DNA of 64,000 bases from Undaria pinnatifida. Taxonomy: Eukaryota > Sar > Phaeophyceae > Laminariales > Alariaceae. Positions within the stretch are counted from its first letter, which is position 1. Every line of letters starts with the position of its first letter. The notes below the pieces were generated by a model, which ran no database searches, was not told the DNA's origin, and was given only the letters and a program-made list of their open reading frames with translations. This document shows positions 55,720 through 64,000 of this stretch, piece by piece. The translations under genes and the position numbers were made by a program. The stretch lies in NCBI GenBank assembly GCA_012845835.1, contig JABAKD010000019.1:5432994-5496993 (forward strand). The letters run 5' to 3'.

Positions 55720-56300
55720 TTGGGCGGCAAGATCGCTTGATTTTAGGTACTCTGCGGTTGGATTTACAGTGTAGCGGTCCCCCAATAGTGCGGTCTGAAT
55801 ATGGCGGTATCCCTTAATAGGGCGATAAAGATCGCTTGGCGCTACTGGGGAATTTGCACCCGTAACCCGGAAGGAACAGATAAGGCAACTTCCCTCTATA
55901 AGGCGGTCATATTGCTTCAACACACCACCGCCTTACTGGGGGACCCCTACTGTAGGCTGGAATGAATAAGGCGGCTTCCCTCTATAAGGCGGTCACATTG
56001 ATTTAACAAACCACCGCCTTACTGGGGGACCCCTTCTGTAGGCTGGAAGGAAGACGGCGGCTTCCGCCTATAAGGCGGTCATATTTCTCTAACACACCGC
56101 CTTACTGTGGGACCTATTCTGTAGGCTGGAAGGAAAACGGCGGCTTCCCGCTATAAGGCGGTCACATTGCTGTAACACACCACCGCCTTACTGTGGGACC
56201 CATTCCGTAGGCTGAAAATGAATAAGGCGGCTTCCCTCTATAAGGCGGTCACACTGCTTTAACACACTACCGCCTTACTGTGAGACCCCTGCTGCTGTAG
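55720..56300 (-). repeat. Tandem ~86-bp GGCGGT units
   Basis: From about 55870 to 56295, units of ctgtaggctggaa.gaa, taaggcggcttccctctata, aggcggtcacattgc and caccgccttactgggggaccc repeat at 84-87 bp, five times. Each unit has a hairpin between aaggcgg and ccgcctt. Confidence 0.85.
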
Positions 56301-56318
56301 GCACGGACTACGATAGAG

Positions 56319-56694
56319 GTCCCCCAGTAAGGCGGTGGTGTGCCAGCAGAAGAGCAATGCGACCGCCTTGTATCGGGATGCCGCCTTATTCATCCCAGGT
56401 TATGAGTGGCGTCAAGCCATTTTGACCGCCTTATATCGGGGTACCCCCTTATTTCAGACCGCGTTGTTGGGGGACCCCTACTGTAGGCTGGAATGAGTGA
56501 GTAAGGCCGTATCCCGATTTAAGGCGGTCGAAATCGCTTGACGCCACTCATAACCTGGAATGAATAAGGCGGTATCCCGATATAAGGCGGTCAAAATCGC
56601 TTGACGCCACTCATAACCTGGAACGAATCAGGCGGCATCCCGATATAAGGCGGTCACATTGCTCTTCTGCCGGCACACCACCGCCTTACTGCGT
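56319..56694. mobile_element. Long foldback (hairpin) element of the GGCGGT family
   Basis: The left arm (cagtaaggcggtggtgtgcc...) and right arm (...ggcacaccaccgccttactg) are near-perfect inverted repeats over at least 115 bp. They include gcagaagagcaatg, atcgggatgccgcc and ggttatgagtggcgtcaag. Family ends elsewhere read CAGTAGGGGTCCCCCAGTAA next to TA, reminiscent of Tc1/mariner-type MITEs (inference). No transposase is present. Confidence 0.8.
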
Positions 56695-56864
56695 AACAGG
56701 CCCAGAATTTTCCTTCCACGACAGAAGCTAGCGGTAGAGGTGAACTCTTTTTTTTTCGGGGAGCTTTTCGTCACTAAAGGAGCTCTATGACCTATCCCAA
56801 AAAAAGAAAACAGGGTTTGGGGGACAAAACACAAAAAAACTAAAAAGGCACTCCCCAATGAATG

Positions 56865-57050
56865 ATCGATCCCATGGTCTACGTCTAGGTTATACGGCAA
56901 AAGTTGTTCCAAAAGCAAGAAAAATGTGTGTGTGAGTGTGTGTGTTTTCCCGACGAAATTGGGTTAGGGCGTACCACCCCCGTACTTCAGAAAACGTTTT
57001 TTGGCCGAAAAAAGTGCCACAGTAGTACCTCTATCGGAGATAAACTACTT
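56865..57050 (+). repeat. Dispersed repeat with acctctatcgg block, copy 6
   Basis: Blocks cccatggtctacgtctaggt, cccgacgaaattgggttagg, ttcagaaaacgttt, gccgaaaaaagtgcc and acctctatcgg. Confidence 0.5.
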
Positions 57051-57303
57051 GGAATTAGTGTGAGAGGTACGAACTACCAGGTACTTGAAATGAATGTTGG
57101 AGGTTTTCCGGTAGCTAACAAGTTTAGTGCGCGTGAGCTTGAGTATCCGGTCGTTCCCCCCCCCCCTTCCGCGCGCGCTCTCACCCCCTCCGTCCGTCGC
57201 TCGACGTCTTCACCCACGTGCAGCGAGCGCTCGACCTGTATTAATTCGTTAAAAAAAAGAAAAAAAAAACGTTTAATTTTTGCTTGTTGGCTTTCTTTGT
57301 CAG

Positions 57304-57417
57304 CGTGTTGTGCACGAGGTGGAGGAACAGGAGGAACAGGAAGGACGAGCAGGCCTGAACGACGGTCTGTCGGCATCGAAAAGGGAGACGGAACAGCTCA
57401 GGGTCGAGTTGGCGGAG
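57304..57417 (+). CDS. NPLY/coiled-coil gene, exon I
   Basis: A textbook acceptor (ttgttggctttctttgtcag) and a GTGAGG donor bound this 114-bp phase 0-0 exon. It encodes RVVHEVEEQEEQEGRAGLND, GLSASKRETEQLRVELAE: 38 residues rich in E, Q, R and L with heptad-like spacing, as in a coiled coil. GC-rich against AT-rich introns. The best-supported exon of this gene together with the one at 58931. Confidence 0.75.
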
Positions 57418-57424
57418 GTGAGGG

Positions 57425-57563
57425 TGTTAAGGAATTAGTGGGGAAGTTCGACATGGAGAAAGTCTGAAAAAGTTTATTATTGTGGATGGTGGGATTTGAA
57501 CCCACGACCCAAAAAACCCATGGTCTGTCGACGACGCCATTTGTTAAGGAATTAGTGGGGTAT
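57425..57563 (-). mobile_element. Short insertion carrying a tRNA 3'-half-like sequence, with 19-bp target duplication
   Basis: TGTTAAGGAATTAGTGGGG occurs at 57425-57443 and again at 57545-57563. The ~100 bp between them reads on minus as a tRNA-like T arm (GTGGGTTCAAATCCCAC), preceded by a possible anticodon loop (GTCGACA) and followed by CATCCACAA. The direct repeats look like a retroposition target-site duplication. It is 24 bp inside the intron after exon I. A complete functional tRNA is not supported: no 5' acceptor strand pairs. Confidence 0.6.
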
Positions 57564-57569
57564 TAGTCC

Positions 57570-58228
57570 GTTTGACCACTTGCACAAGGTTAACTAACAG
57601 CTTACCCAAACTAAGCCATATATCAAGGGGGCATGAACACGCCTCACTTTATTTTATTTTTTTGTCATCCTCCGGCGAACGGGGAAACATAAAGCTCAAG
57701 CTCACCACACTTCCACGTATTTTCATACACATCGTGCGTCAATTTAGCTCAAAATGTATCCGCAATCCAGCGCGAGCTGGCGTGTCCTTCAGTTCCCGTG
57801 GAAGCGACAGCGCGAGCTGTCCACAGCGCAAGCCGCCCCTACCAGCGGTTCCCGTTACTACTCCAGAAGAACACATCATCTTCGAATATATCCACACCTC
57901 GGGACAGATCATGACATGACCTACGGTAGATCACCTACATACAGTATAACCTGTGTCTGTCGTCACGAGATGTTGAGCAAAACGATCTGTGCGTGGGCAG
58001 ATCACGACATGATCTAGATCACCTACATACAGTTTTTAATATGTCCTTTGTGTCTGTCGTTACGAGATTCTGAGGTAAGCGATCGATAAGCATATATTAC
58101 AGACCTAACGCAGCCATTTGTTCCCTCGTCGACGCGCATCGAACGAACTGCGATGTATGTGCTGAAAAAAAAAAAAAAGCCTGAGGCAAAAAAAACATTG
58201 ATCACCCGCAAAATACCCCCACCTCTTT
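57570..58228. other. Intron-like unassigned DNA
   Basis: Two loose copies of a gatcatgacatgacctacg...tagatcacctacatacagt unit lie at 57905-58035. No exon is supported. Confidence 0.45.
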
Positions 58229-58231
58229 GGA

Positions 58232-58541
58232 ACATAGTGATACCCATTGCTGTCTCTGGAGTGACCACACCAGAAAAAAAGGTAACTCATTGGCGCTATC
58301 ATCCATACGCAAGAAAGTTGGCACAAGGTGCCGAAGTTCGTCTTACGAGCGCTTCTTGGAAAGATGAAAATCGCCCTTCATGCGACGCGCCGAAGATCTC
58401 ACGGCGCGTCGCGCTTGGTGCAAGCGATGTCTGCTTGGTTGGTGCAAACCCGACGTGCTCCATCGCGGCATAGTAGTGCGAGGGTCCATGGTCACACGAC
58501 TACGGCCATGCACAAACGGAGTACACCCCCCCCCCGAAGAA
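58232..58541 (+). mobile_element. Poly(C)-tailed short retroposon, full-length copy
   Basis: About 310 bp aligned from gatacccattgctgtctctg to gagtacaccccccc with 63108-63411. Internal blocks are ccgaagttcgtcttacgagc, tctcacggcg.gtcgcgcttg, caaacccgacgtgctcc and cgactacggccatgcacaaa. No open frame or clear Pol III box is visible. Shorter copies share only the 3' half. Confidence 0.8.
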
Positions 58542-58639
58542 CCAAAAACACGGGAAACAGAAGAAAACGCAGCGTACATGTACGCTCACAACAACTTACT
58601 CCTCCCGTTACCGGGTAATGTGTTTGTTGGCCTACGCCG

Positions 58640-58800
58640 CACGCCCCCCCCCCGTCCAAGCGCTGCTAACTCTCTTCCTCACGAAGTCCGACTCCTTTCT
58701 GTATCGAACGTATGCGTGGGCCTAAACCGCCCCCTCCCCCCCCGCGCGCCAGGCGCGCCGCTAACTCTCTTCGAACAGAAACAGCCCACCCGGTACAGTG
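58640..58800 (+). pseudogene. Two relic copies of exon J's 5' border
   Basis: Two stretches copy the C-rich intron end plus the exon start of 58931. One is at about 58650-58690 (ccaagcgctgctaactctcttc). The other is at 58735-58800 (ccaggcgcgccgctaactct, RRAANSLRTETAH, against LLASNSLQTETAR). They are spaced about 90 and 190 bp before the working exon, a tandem triplication of the intron-exon border. Confidence 0.7.
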
Positions 58801-58930
58801 TATCATCAAGCTAAAAAACATCAAAAATCAAGCTAAAATGCCAGTCAACCAAACAAAAAATGACAAACAAAAACACGAACAGAATGCTCCCCCCCGCCCC
58901 CTGCCCCCCCCCTCGCCTCCCCCCGCCCAG

Positions 58931-59032
58931 GCACTCCTGGCCTCGAATTCTCTTCAAACGGAAACAGCCCGAGTAGAGAGCGAATACGAGCACCTCCAAG
59001 AAGAATATCGGGCTCTGCAGACGGAGTTGAAG
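58931..59032 (+). CDS. NPLY/coiled-coil gene, exon J
   Basis: This 102-bp phase 0-0 exon lies between a C-rich acceptor (ccccgcccag) and GTGACT. It encodes ALLASNSLQTETARVESEYE, HLQEEYRALQTELK: a continuous amphipathic helix with L/Y/A at heptad positions and no proline, typical of a coiled coil. Follows exon I in phase. Its 5' border is duplicated twice just upstream and part of it again near 60630. Confidence 0.75.
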
Positions 59033-59159
59033 GTGACTTGTTGCGTGTTGGGAAGGGGCGGGGGGGGCGGGGGTCGCATTTTTCGTTTGAGGGGATAGAG
59101 AGCACGTGGCGTTATAAATCCTGCGAGGGGGGCTATTGGACAGTGGGTGGCATTACAAC

Positions 59160-59270
59160 CTCGATGCCTCTTAACGCCTTCACTACGGGAAACCCTTTTT
59201 GGGGACAAATTTACTTGAAATTAACAGGGAGGAATTTCGGGGCTCTAAAGAGGTCAAGCTCAAATTCTCA
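59160..59270 (-). repeat. Dispersed ~100-bp repeat, reverse copy
   Basis: Reverse-orientation match to 48505-48600 (gttaagaggc..., ggggacaaattta, aggaatttcggggctcta on plus). Confidence 0.7.
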
Positions 59271-60120
59271 TCTTGACTCTGCTGCCGGGTCGTACTGCTG
59301 CAGAGCATCGGAATCAAGGCCAAAAGTACTACAGTGCTGGGTATAGAATTGGCTAAACAAGGAGCGTGACAAAAAGTGAAGCCAACATGCAACACCCACT
59401 AGGAATCCCAGCGCTCGCATACAATAAGGGTGACAGTTGACAGTTGCCACATCTACCTTATCACGGCCATACAAACCCAAATGCACATGAGATTCGTCTA
59501 GATATGCAAGTATATGTATGTACTTTGGGTATACGTTTAATCTACCAATAGGATACGTTTGGTAAATACCTGGTACGTGCATTATTCGAACATTACGATA
59601 TCATATCGTGTGGTACAATCGCGTAGGACGAGGTCAGAGGAACGTGCATTTTACGATGTGGGCGTGAGCGGCATTCTTTGACTCGACGTCATCCACCATC
59701 CAACAGCACAGCAGACAAAATGAAAAGTGACCAAAAAAACAACGCCAACCAATCTTGTAGGCGATATATCGAGCAACCGGTAATACTCGACCTGCGCTTA
59801 CAGAACGGCAAAACCGCAATACCTAGCTAGCAGTACCAGTCACCAGGCACCAAGTTGGAATGCTTGTGGGTGGCGTCGTCCACACATTTTACGTCCTTCC
59901 CAGTTTTCATATACTCTACAACCACCCCAAATTTGTTTTCGCATTATACCGCTGCACATACCGCCCGAACGATCCCAAACCGTTGAACTTGAATTGTTGC
60001 TTTTAGGGAGGAGGGGGGGGAGGGCGCAATTTTCGTTTTGAAGGGGAAAGAGAGAGTACGCGGTACATCCGCGGACGACACAGTGCGACGACGAGATCAG
60101 ATTGTCGCTGGGAGATTGTT
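59271..60120. other. Intron-like unassigned DNA
   Basis: TACCTGGTA near 59567; no exon or further repeat is supported. Confidence 0.4.
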
Positions 60121-60124
60121 TTAG

Positions 60125-60290
60125 GGGCGGGGCGGAGAGGGAGGGTGTACTCATCTCATGGATAGCCATGGTGTTAAAAACATTGATCCTCGCACCCCTA
60201 CAAGGACGCCGGGCTTGCTTTTCACCGACCGAGGCAGACTTCGCGAGCACCAAAGCGCGAACGAGAGCGCCGTGAGGCGGTCTGCGAGCC
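60125..60290 (-). mobile_element. Poly(C)-tailed short retroposon, copy 6 (5'-truncated)
   Basis: On minus: cacggcgctctcgttcgcg, gaaaagcaagcccggcgtcc, ctatccatgagatgagtacacc. Diverged copy without a long C run. Confidence 0.55.
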
Positions 60291-60404
60291 GCACGAACGT
60301 GGGAACTACATCCCTTCCTGCTAAGAACCACTTCTGAGGCGGACTTTTTCCGCACCTTGCACGTACTTTTGTTTCGTGTATTCGGATGACAGCTTCAAAC
60401 GAAT

Positions 60405-60540
60405 TTAGGGGGGGGTATTCAGTTTGTGCATGGCCATAGTCGTATCACCATAGACCCTCGCATTCCTACTATGCGGGGACGGAGCAAGTCGGGTTTTCAC
60501 CAACCAGGCAGACATTGCTTGCACCAAGCGCGAAAGGGGA
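60405..60540 (-). mobile_element. Poly(C)-tailed short retroposon, copy 7 (5'-truncated)
   Basis: On minus: cgcttggtgcaagcaatgtc, tggttggtgaaaacccgact, actatggccatgcacaaact and a tail of C (G run at 60410-60417 on plus). Confidence 0.7.
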
Positions 60541-60629
60541 TGGGGGGGGGAAGGTTCGGTGTTTTTGAGGGGGCAGGAGGTGTTTTTTGTTTTCGCTTTT
60601 TGAGGAGAGGGGGGAGCACGAGGTACACG

Positions 60630-60680
60630 CGCAGAAAAACGCGCGGAGGGCGAGTACGAACACCTCCAAGAATGAAATGG
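60630..60680 (+). pseudogene. Partial copy of exon J
   Basis: After cgcgcag it reads RAEGEYEHLQE then a stop, matching RVESEYEHLQEE of exon J at 58970. It is a short displaced duplication in the next intron. Confidence 0.55.
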
Positions 60681-60753
60681 GGCCTGTTCACAGCCTATGT
60701 ACTGAGGTATTCACGCGTAGCCTACGCCCTATTGTTGTGGTTTTGTGTTCCAG

Positions 60754-60791
60754 GGTGAATACAACGGGTTGAAACAAATGGGGTGCTCAGT
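60754..60791 (+). CDS. Possible exon K
   Basis: A good acceptor (gtggttttgtgttccag) is followed in phase 0 by GEYNGLKQMGCS and a GTAGAC donor-like site. Reading directly after exon J it would extend the helix. Short, with a poor donor, so tentative. Confidence 0.3.
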
Positions 60792-60884
60792 AGACCCACA
60801 CCTTCATTTTATGTGGTCAACACATGTACCCTCCTCTCACCGCCCGGACCGGGTCCCCTTCTGCACCCTGCTCCTACTTAGTAG

Positions 60885-61405
60885 GTGTACAGCTGTAAGG
60901 CTGGGTTAGCTGGGGCTAGGGTTATAGGGTTGTTGGGATTAGGGTTATATAAGGCTGGGATAAGGCTGGGATTAGGGTTATAGGGTTATTGGGATTAGGG
61001 TTATATAAGGCTGGGATAAGGCTGGGATTAGGGTTATAGGGTTATTGGGATCAGGGTTATGTAAGGCTAGGGTTAGGGCTATATAAGGCTAGGGTTAGGG
61101 TTATATAAGGCTAGGGTTAGGGTTATAGGGTTATTGGGATTAGGGTTATATGAGTCTAGGATTAGGGTCATAGGTTTATTGGGATCAGGGTTATATAAGG
61201 CTGGGATTAGGGTTATATAAGTCTAGGATTAGGGTTATAGGGTTATCGGGATCAGGGTTGTACAAGGCTCGGATTAGGGTTATAGGGTTATTGGGATTAG
61301 GATTATATAAGGCTAGGATTATGGTTATAGGGCTATTGGGATTAGGGTTATAACGCTGGGATTAGGGTTAAGGCTGGGGCTAGGGTTATATGGTTGTTGG
61401 GATAG
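60885..61405 (+). repeat. Degenerate telomere-like satellite, ~45-bp unit
   Basis: About twelve repeats of a unit like aaggctgggattagggttat followed by agggttattgggattagggt. The TTAGGG-like core is embedded in a longer unit with ataaggct, so it is an interstitial satellite rather than an array of simple TTAGGG. Confidence 0.9.
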
Positions 61406-61541
61406 GATATGGACCGCAGTGAACAGCTGCAGTTCATGGACTGTAGGCATATGTTCTCCGCGGGTCGGATCCACGGGCCAAGGTGCAGTACATGTCGCGG
61501 TTCGGGGGCCACCTTGACCCGCGTTTTTTTTTTTTCTTCAT

Positions 61542-61595
61542 CTCGACCAAACCAGGCTCGAGAACATGATGTTGGCGCAGCTTGCTGACACTTCC
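61542..61595 (+). CDS. Weak candidate exon
   Basis: After tcgaccaaaccag the frame LENMMLAQLADTSSITWQ is open but no standard donor follows closely. Listed because it lies on the right strand between exons K and L. Confidence 0.2.
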
Positions 61596-61830
61596 TCCAT
61601 TACATGGCAGTGCATATACAAAAAAAAACGAGAAGACGGTACCGGATACATATATATGTATGTAGCAACTCGCGCGAACCGCGAGTGTAGCCCCGAGTCG
61701 ATGAAAAAAGCTGACTGGCCGTGAAAGTGACTCCCCGTACCGTAACCTTCACCCTGCCTAAGCCCTAACCCCTCGCCCCGCGTACCGCACGCCTCTTTTT
61801 TTTTTTGGACGGTGACTGATCTGACCTTAG

Positions 61831-61952
61831 CAAGCGAAAGAAGAAGCAGTCCAAGAAGCAAAAAAGTCCAAGGTTAGCGCGGAAGTGCCGCCGCGCACTG
61901 CTGAAGGAGAGAAGGGGAAGGCGGTTGCTTCTGCGGCGGACAATGCAGACAG
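61831..61952 (+). CDS. NPLY/coiled-coil gene, exon L
   Basis: The exon follows tgatctgaccttag in phase 0 and reads QAKEEAVQEAKKSKVSAEVP, PRTAEGEKGKAVASAADNAD, ending at cag/GTGCTT in phase 2. The first half is helical and rich in K/E/A, the second half looks disordered. An earlier donor (aag/GTTAGC at 61874) is possible. No following exon was found before the window end. Confidence 0.6.
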
Positions 61953-61959
61953 GTGCTTT

Positions 61960-62550
61960 TGTTTCCTAGTATTGTCAAGGTGTTCAAGTCTGACTATTGG
62001 CAACATCTTTTTATGCCTGAAGTCAATTGGGGTTTACAAAAAGAATAAAAGAAAACGAAAATTATCTTAGAATAAATATCAATTAAACAAAGCTCACCAC
62101 CCCCCCGCATAAACATATGGACTCGTATCTTGCAAAGGATGTCAATATACACCTGGTAAACGTCATAGGTGAAGACATTTGAACTCTTCTCCCTCAAGCG
62201 TGGACATCAATTATCAGACGGAAAATCCAACAACAACTGACTTTCACCACAACACAGCACAGGGCCTCTATTCAACAAGAAACAGGGGAGTCGTTCTGAG
62301 GTACCCCCCCCTCCCCCCCCAAATTTTCTTTAACGAAACCGCTGGTGTGGAAACCATCTCCCGGTTGCACCTCCTGAACTACGGTGCCCCTGCTGCAACC
62401 CCGACATCATCGTTCAATAGAAAGGACTTTGCAATCAAGAAAATATTTGGAGGCGTTTTTTACACCTAATAGCATCCGTCCTCGCGTCGAGAAGGCATGA
62501 CACGTTCCTTGAAGAAAATGGCTGGTTCGGGCGAGGGGTAAGGTATTAAT
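61960..62550. other. Unassigned DNA; weak open segment 62310-62469
   Basis: A plus-strand open stretch after a C-rich run reads IFFNETAGVETISRLHLLNY, GAPAATPTSSFNRKDF and ends in TAA at 62467. It could be a last exon but I recognise nothing in it. Confidence 0.25.
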
Positions 62551-62554
62551 CGCC

Positions 62555-62840
62555 CCTGTGGCGTATCAGGTTATGCTCGAGCCTGGTATAGGTCAGTCTC
62601 GGGGGTTCGAGCCCCGCCGAGTGCATGCTCGTATAAATTCGTTGGGACCTTTTTCTTGTGCACAAATTTGACTTGCGGAAAGCGCGAGAGCGTGAGTTAG
62701 CAATACTCGATGAAAAATCGACGAGCAGTGGGATTGCTGAACCCTATGCGCGATAAAAATTGAAGGCAAGAACCGGGGGGGGGGGAGGGACGACACCTGT
62801 GACCAGGGCTTGTCCAGAAGCTGGAAGGTAAAATATATAT
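62555..62840 (+). mobile_element. tRNA-derived SINE, copy 4
   Basis: A tRNA-like head with box B-like GGGGTTCGAGCCCC near 62605 is followed by ggaaagcgcgagagcgtgag, actcgatgaaaaatcgacga, gcgcgataaaaattga and cacctgtgaccagggcttgt, then an A/T-rich end. The best copy in the window. Confidence 0.75.
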
Positions 62841-63107
62841 ACAATAGTTGGCCTCCGTTGGCACCGACGCTGTAAAACGTTATATGTAGATTGGGTTGGC
62901 GTTGGATGGCAGCGACGCTGTAAAATATGCCAAATCACTGCGTGAACTAGGCAACCAGGGTACCTTTTTTTTGTGTGTTTCATGGCGGACATCGTGATGG
63001 TTATCGAGTTAGATCATATTGTGCGGGGTGGAGAACCGTAACTCCGCACAAGGGGAATGATCGCATCACGTAGTGTGAATATGGTAAGGCGCCCACGAGG
63101 CAGTTGC

Positions 63108-63411
63108 AAAGTAATACCCATTGCTGTCTCTGGAGTGGTCACACCAGAAAACAAAGTAACTCATTGACGCTGTCACCCATAAGCAAGATAGTAGACACAA
63201 GGAGCCGAAGTCCATCTTACGAGCGGTTCTTGGAAGGATGCAGCTTACCCTTTCATGCGACTCGCCGAACACCTCACGGCGCTTCGCGCTTGGTGCAAGC
63301 AATGTTTGCTTGGTTGGTGAAAACCCGACGTGCTCTGTCCCGGCATAGCAGGGATGCGTGAGTCTATGGTCATACGACCACGGTCATGCACAAACTGGGT
63401 ACACCCCCCCC
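63108..63411 (+). mobile_element. Poly(C)-tailed short retroposon, full-length copy
   Basis: Aligns over its whole length with 58232-58541, ending actgggtaca then nine C. Confidence 0.8.
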
Positions 63412-64000
63412 CTCCCCAAAGTAGCCTGGATCTGGCATGAGGTCCGGGTGGAATCAGGGAGTCGAATGTGAAGCAAGATCGGTGCTATAGCATCGATCTG
63501 TGAAGCAAACACTGTGGAGAGAACGTGATGCTGCTGATACTGTATAACGCTGTTGGTGCAGTTGATTTCGCCGACATTTCTTGTCAGATTGTATATCGCT
63601 CCATACGGGGTACGGTATCCGACTTAAGATCGCCCGTAACTAGATTTAACCCATTTAGCGCCGCAGTCCCGACATGGGCACAAACACTTGGAGTTAGACC
63701 AGGATCATTTTATGAGCTAAAAAGGGGTTGAACAAACTACCAGAGAGGGCCCAATCGAACTGTTGCCCCTTGAAACACCTATAGCAAAACCTATATGATA
63801 CGTAATCTTAAATAATAAGCGGTACGGATATTATGCAAGAGCGGTAACACTGGCCTGTCCCGAGAGGCTCATAAATCGAGCCCCGCACTGCACGGGGTCA
63901 GCAGGGTCTTGTATCGCTCGTGTGGAGAGCGAGGACGCCTGTACTGATGGACAGCGGGGTTTTGGTTGATGTGTTGTTAGAGATGCTGGAGGGGGGGTGG
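63412..64000. other. Unassigned DNA
   Basis: I see no supported gene or repeat to the window end. Confidence 0.4.

Noticed and set aside
57470-57610. Functional tRNA gene on minus
   Set aside because: The T arm is good, but no 5' acceptor strand pairs with the 3' end, the anticodon stem is weak, and a 19-bp target duplication splits the supposed gene.

Overview
This is a nuclear eukaryotic window, most likely from a repeat-rich alga or other protist. Stramenopile is my best guess, from the style of the Ty3/gypsy and LINE proteins; that is an inference and weak. No bacterial operon structure, CRISPR array or rRNA gene is visible. Almost all long open frames are shadows of low-complexity DNA. 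The real coding sequence is in short GC-rich exons with AG/GT borders, scattered among mobile elements, minisatellites and long G/C homopolymers.

Two host genes can be read through their exons. (1) A minus-strand gene at 22.08-17.39 kb encodes a multi-pass membrane protein of TLC (TRAM-LAG1-CLN8) type. Four exons join in compatible phase and the protein ends in KKFL, a dilysine ER-retrieval signal. (2) A plus-strand gene, or two adjacent genes, runs from about 35.3 to at least 61.95 kb. It starts with exons carrying an NPLY motif, one of them tandemly duplicated, and continues as a string of short coiled-coil exons separated by introns of up to several kb packed with repeats. Two of its introns fit phase only if they use GC-AG splice sites.

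Layout: 0-7.1 kb, an old Ty3/gypsy-like fossil (protease, integrase and C-terminal parts on minus; a gag-like proline-rich stretch on plus) bounded by about 300-bp direct repeats. 8.3-10.1 kb, a satellite of about 130-bp units. 10-17 kb, mostly unassigned DNA with minisatellites. 17.4-22.1 kb, the TLC gene with LINE and short-retroposon insertions. 22-28 kb, LINE and SINE copies. 28.3-31.8 kb, two head-to-head copies of a LINE with an (AAC)n tail. 32-35 kb, little recognisable. 35-62 kb, the NPLY/coiled-coil gene with MITEs, a PIF1-helicase remnant (53.4-54.0 kb), a GGCGGT foldback array (54.5-56.7 kb), a (GTT)52 tract and a degenerate telomere-like array (60.9-61.4 kb). 62-64 kb, SINE and short-retroposon copies.

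The main novelty candidates are: repeated partial duplication of exon borders (ghost exons) in both host genes; a short retroposon and a LINE that both end in a poly(C) tract; a strongly over-represented 9-mer TACCAGGTA, with one case where comparing two LINE copies shows it arising by insertion; and the foldback array. Percentages and copy numbers are by-eye readings, not computed alignments.
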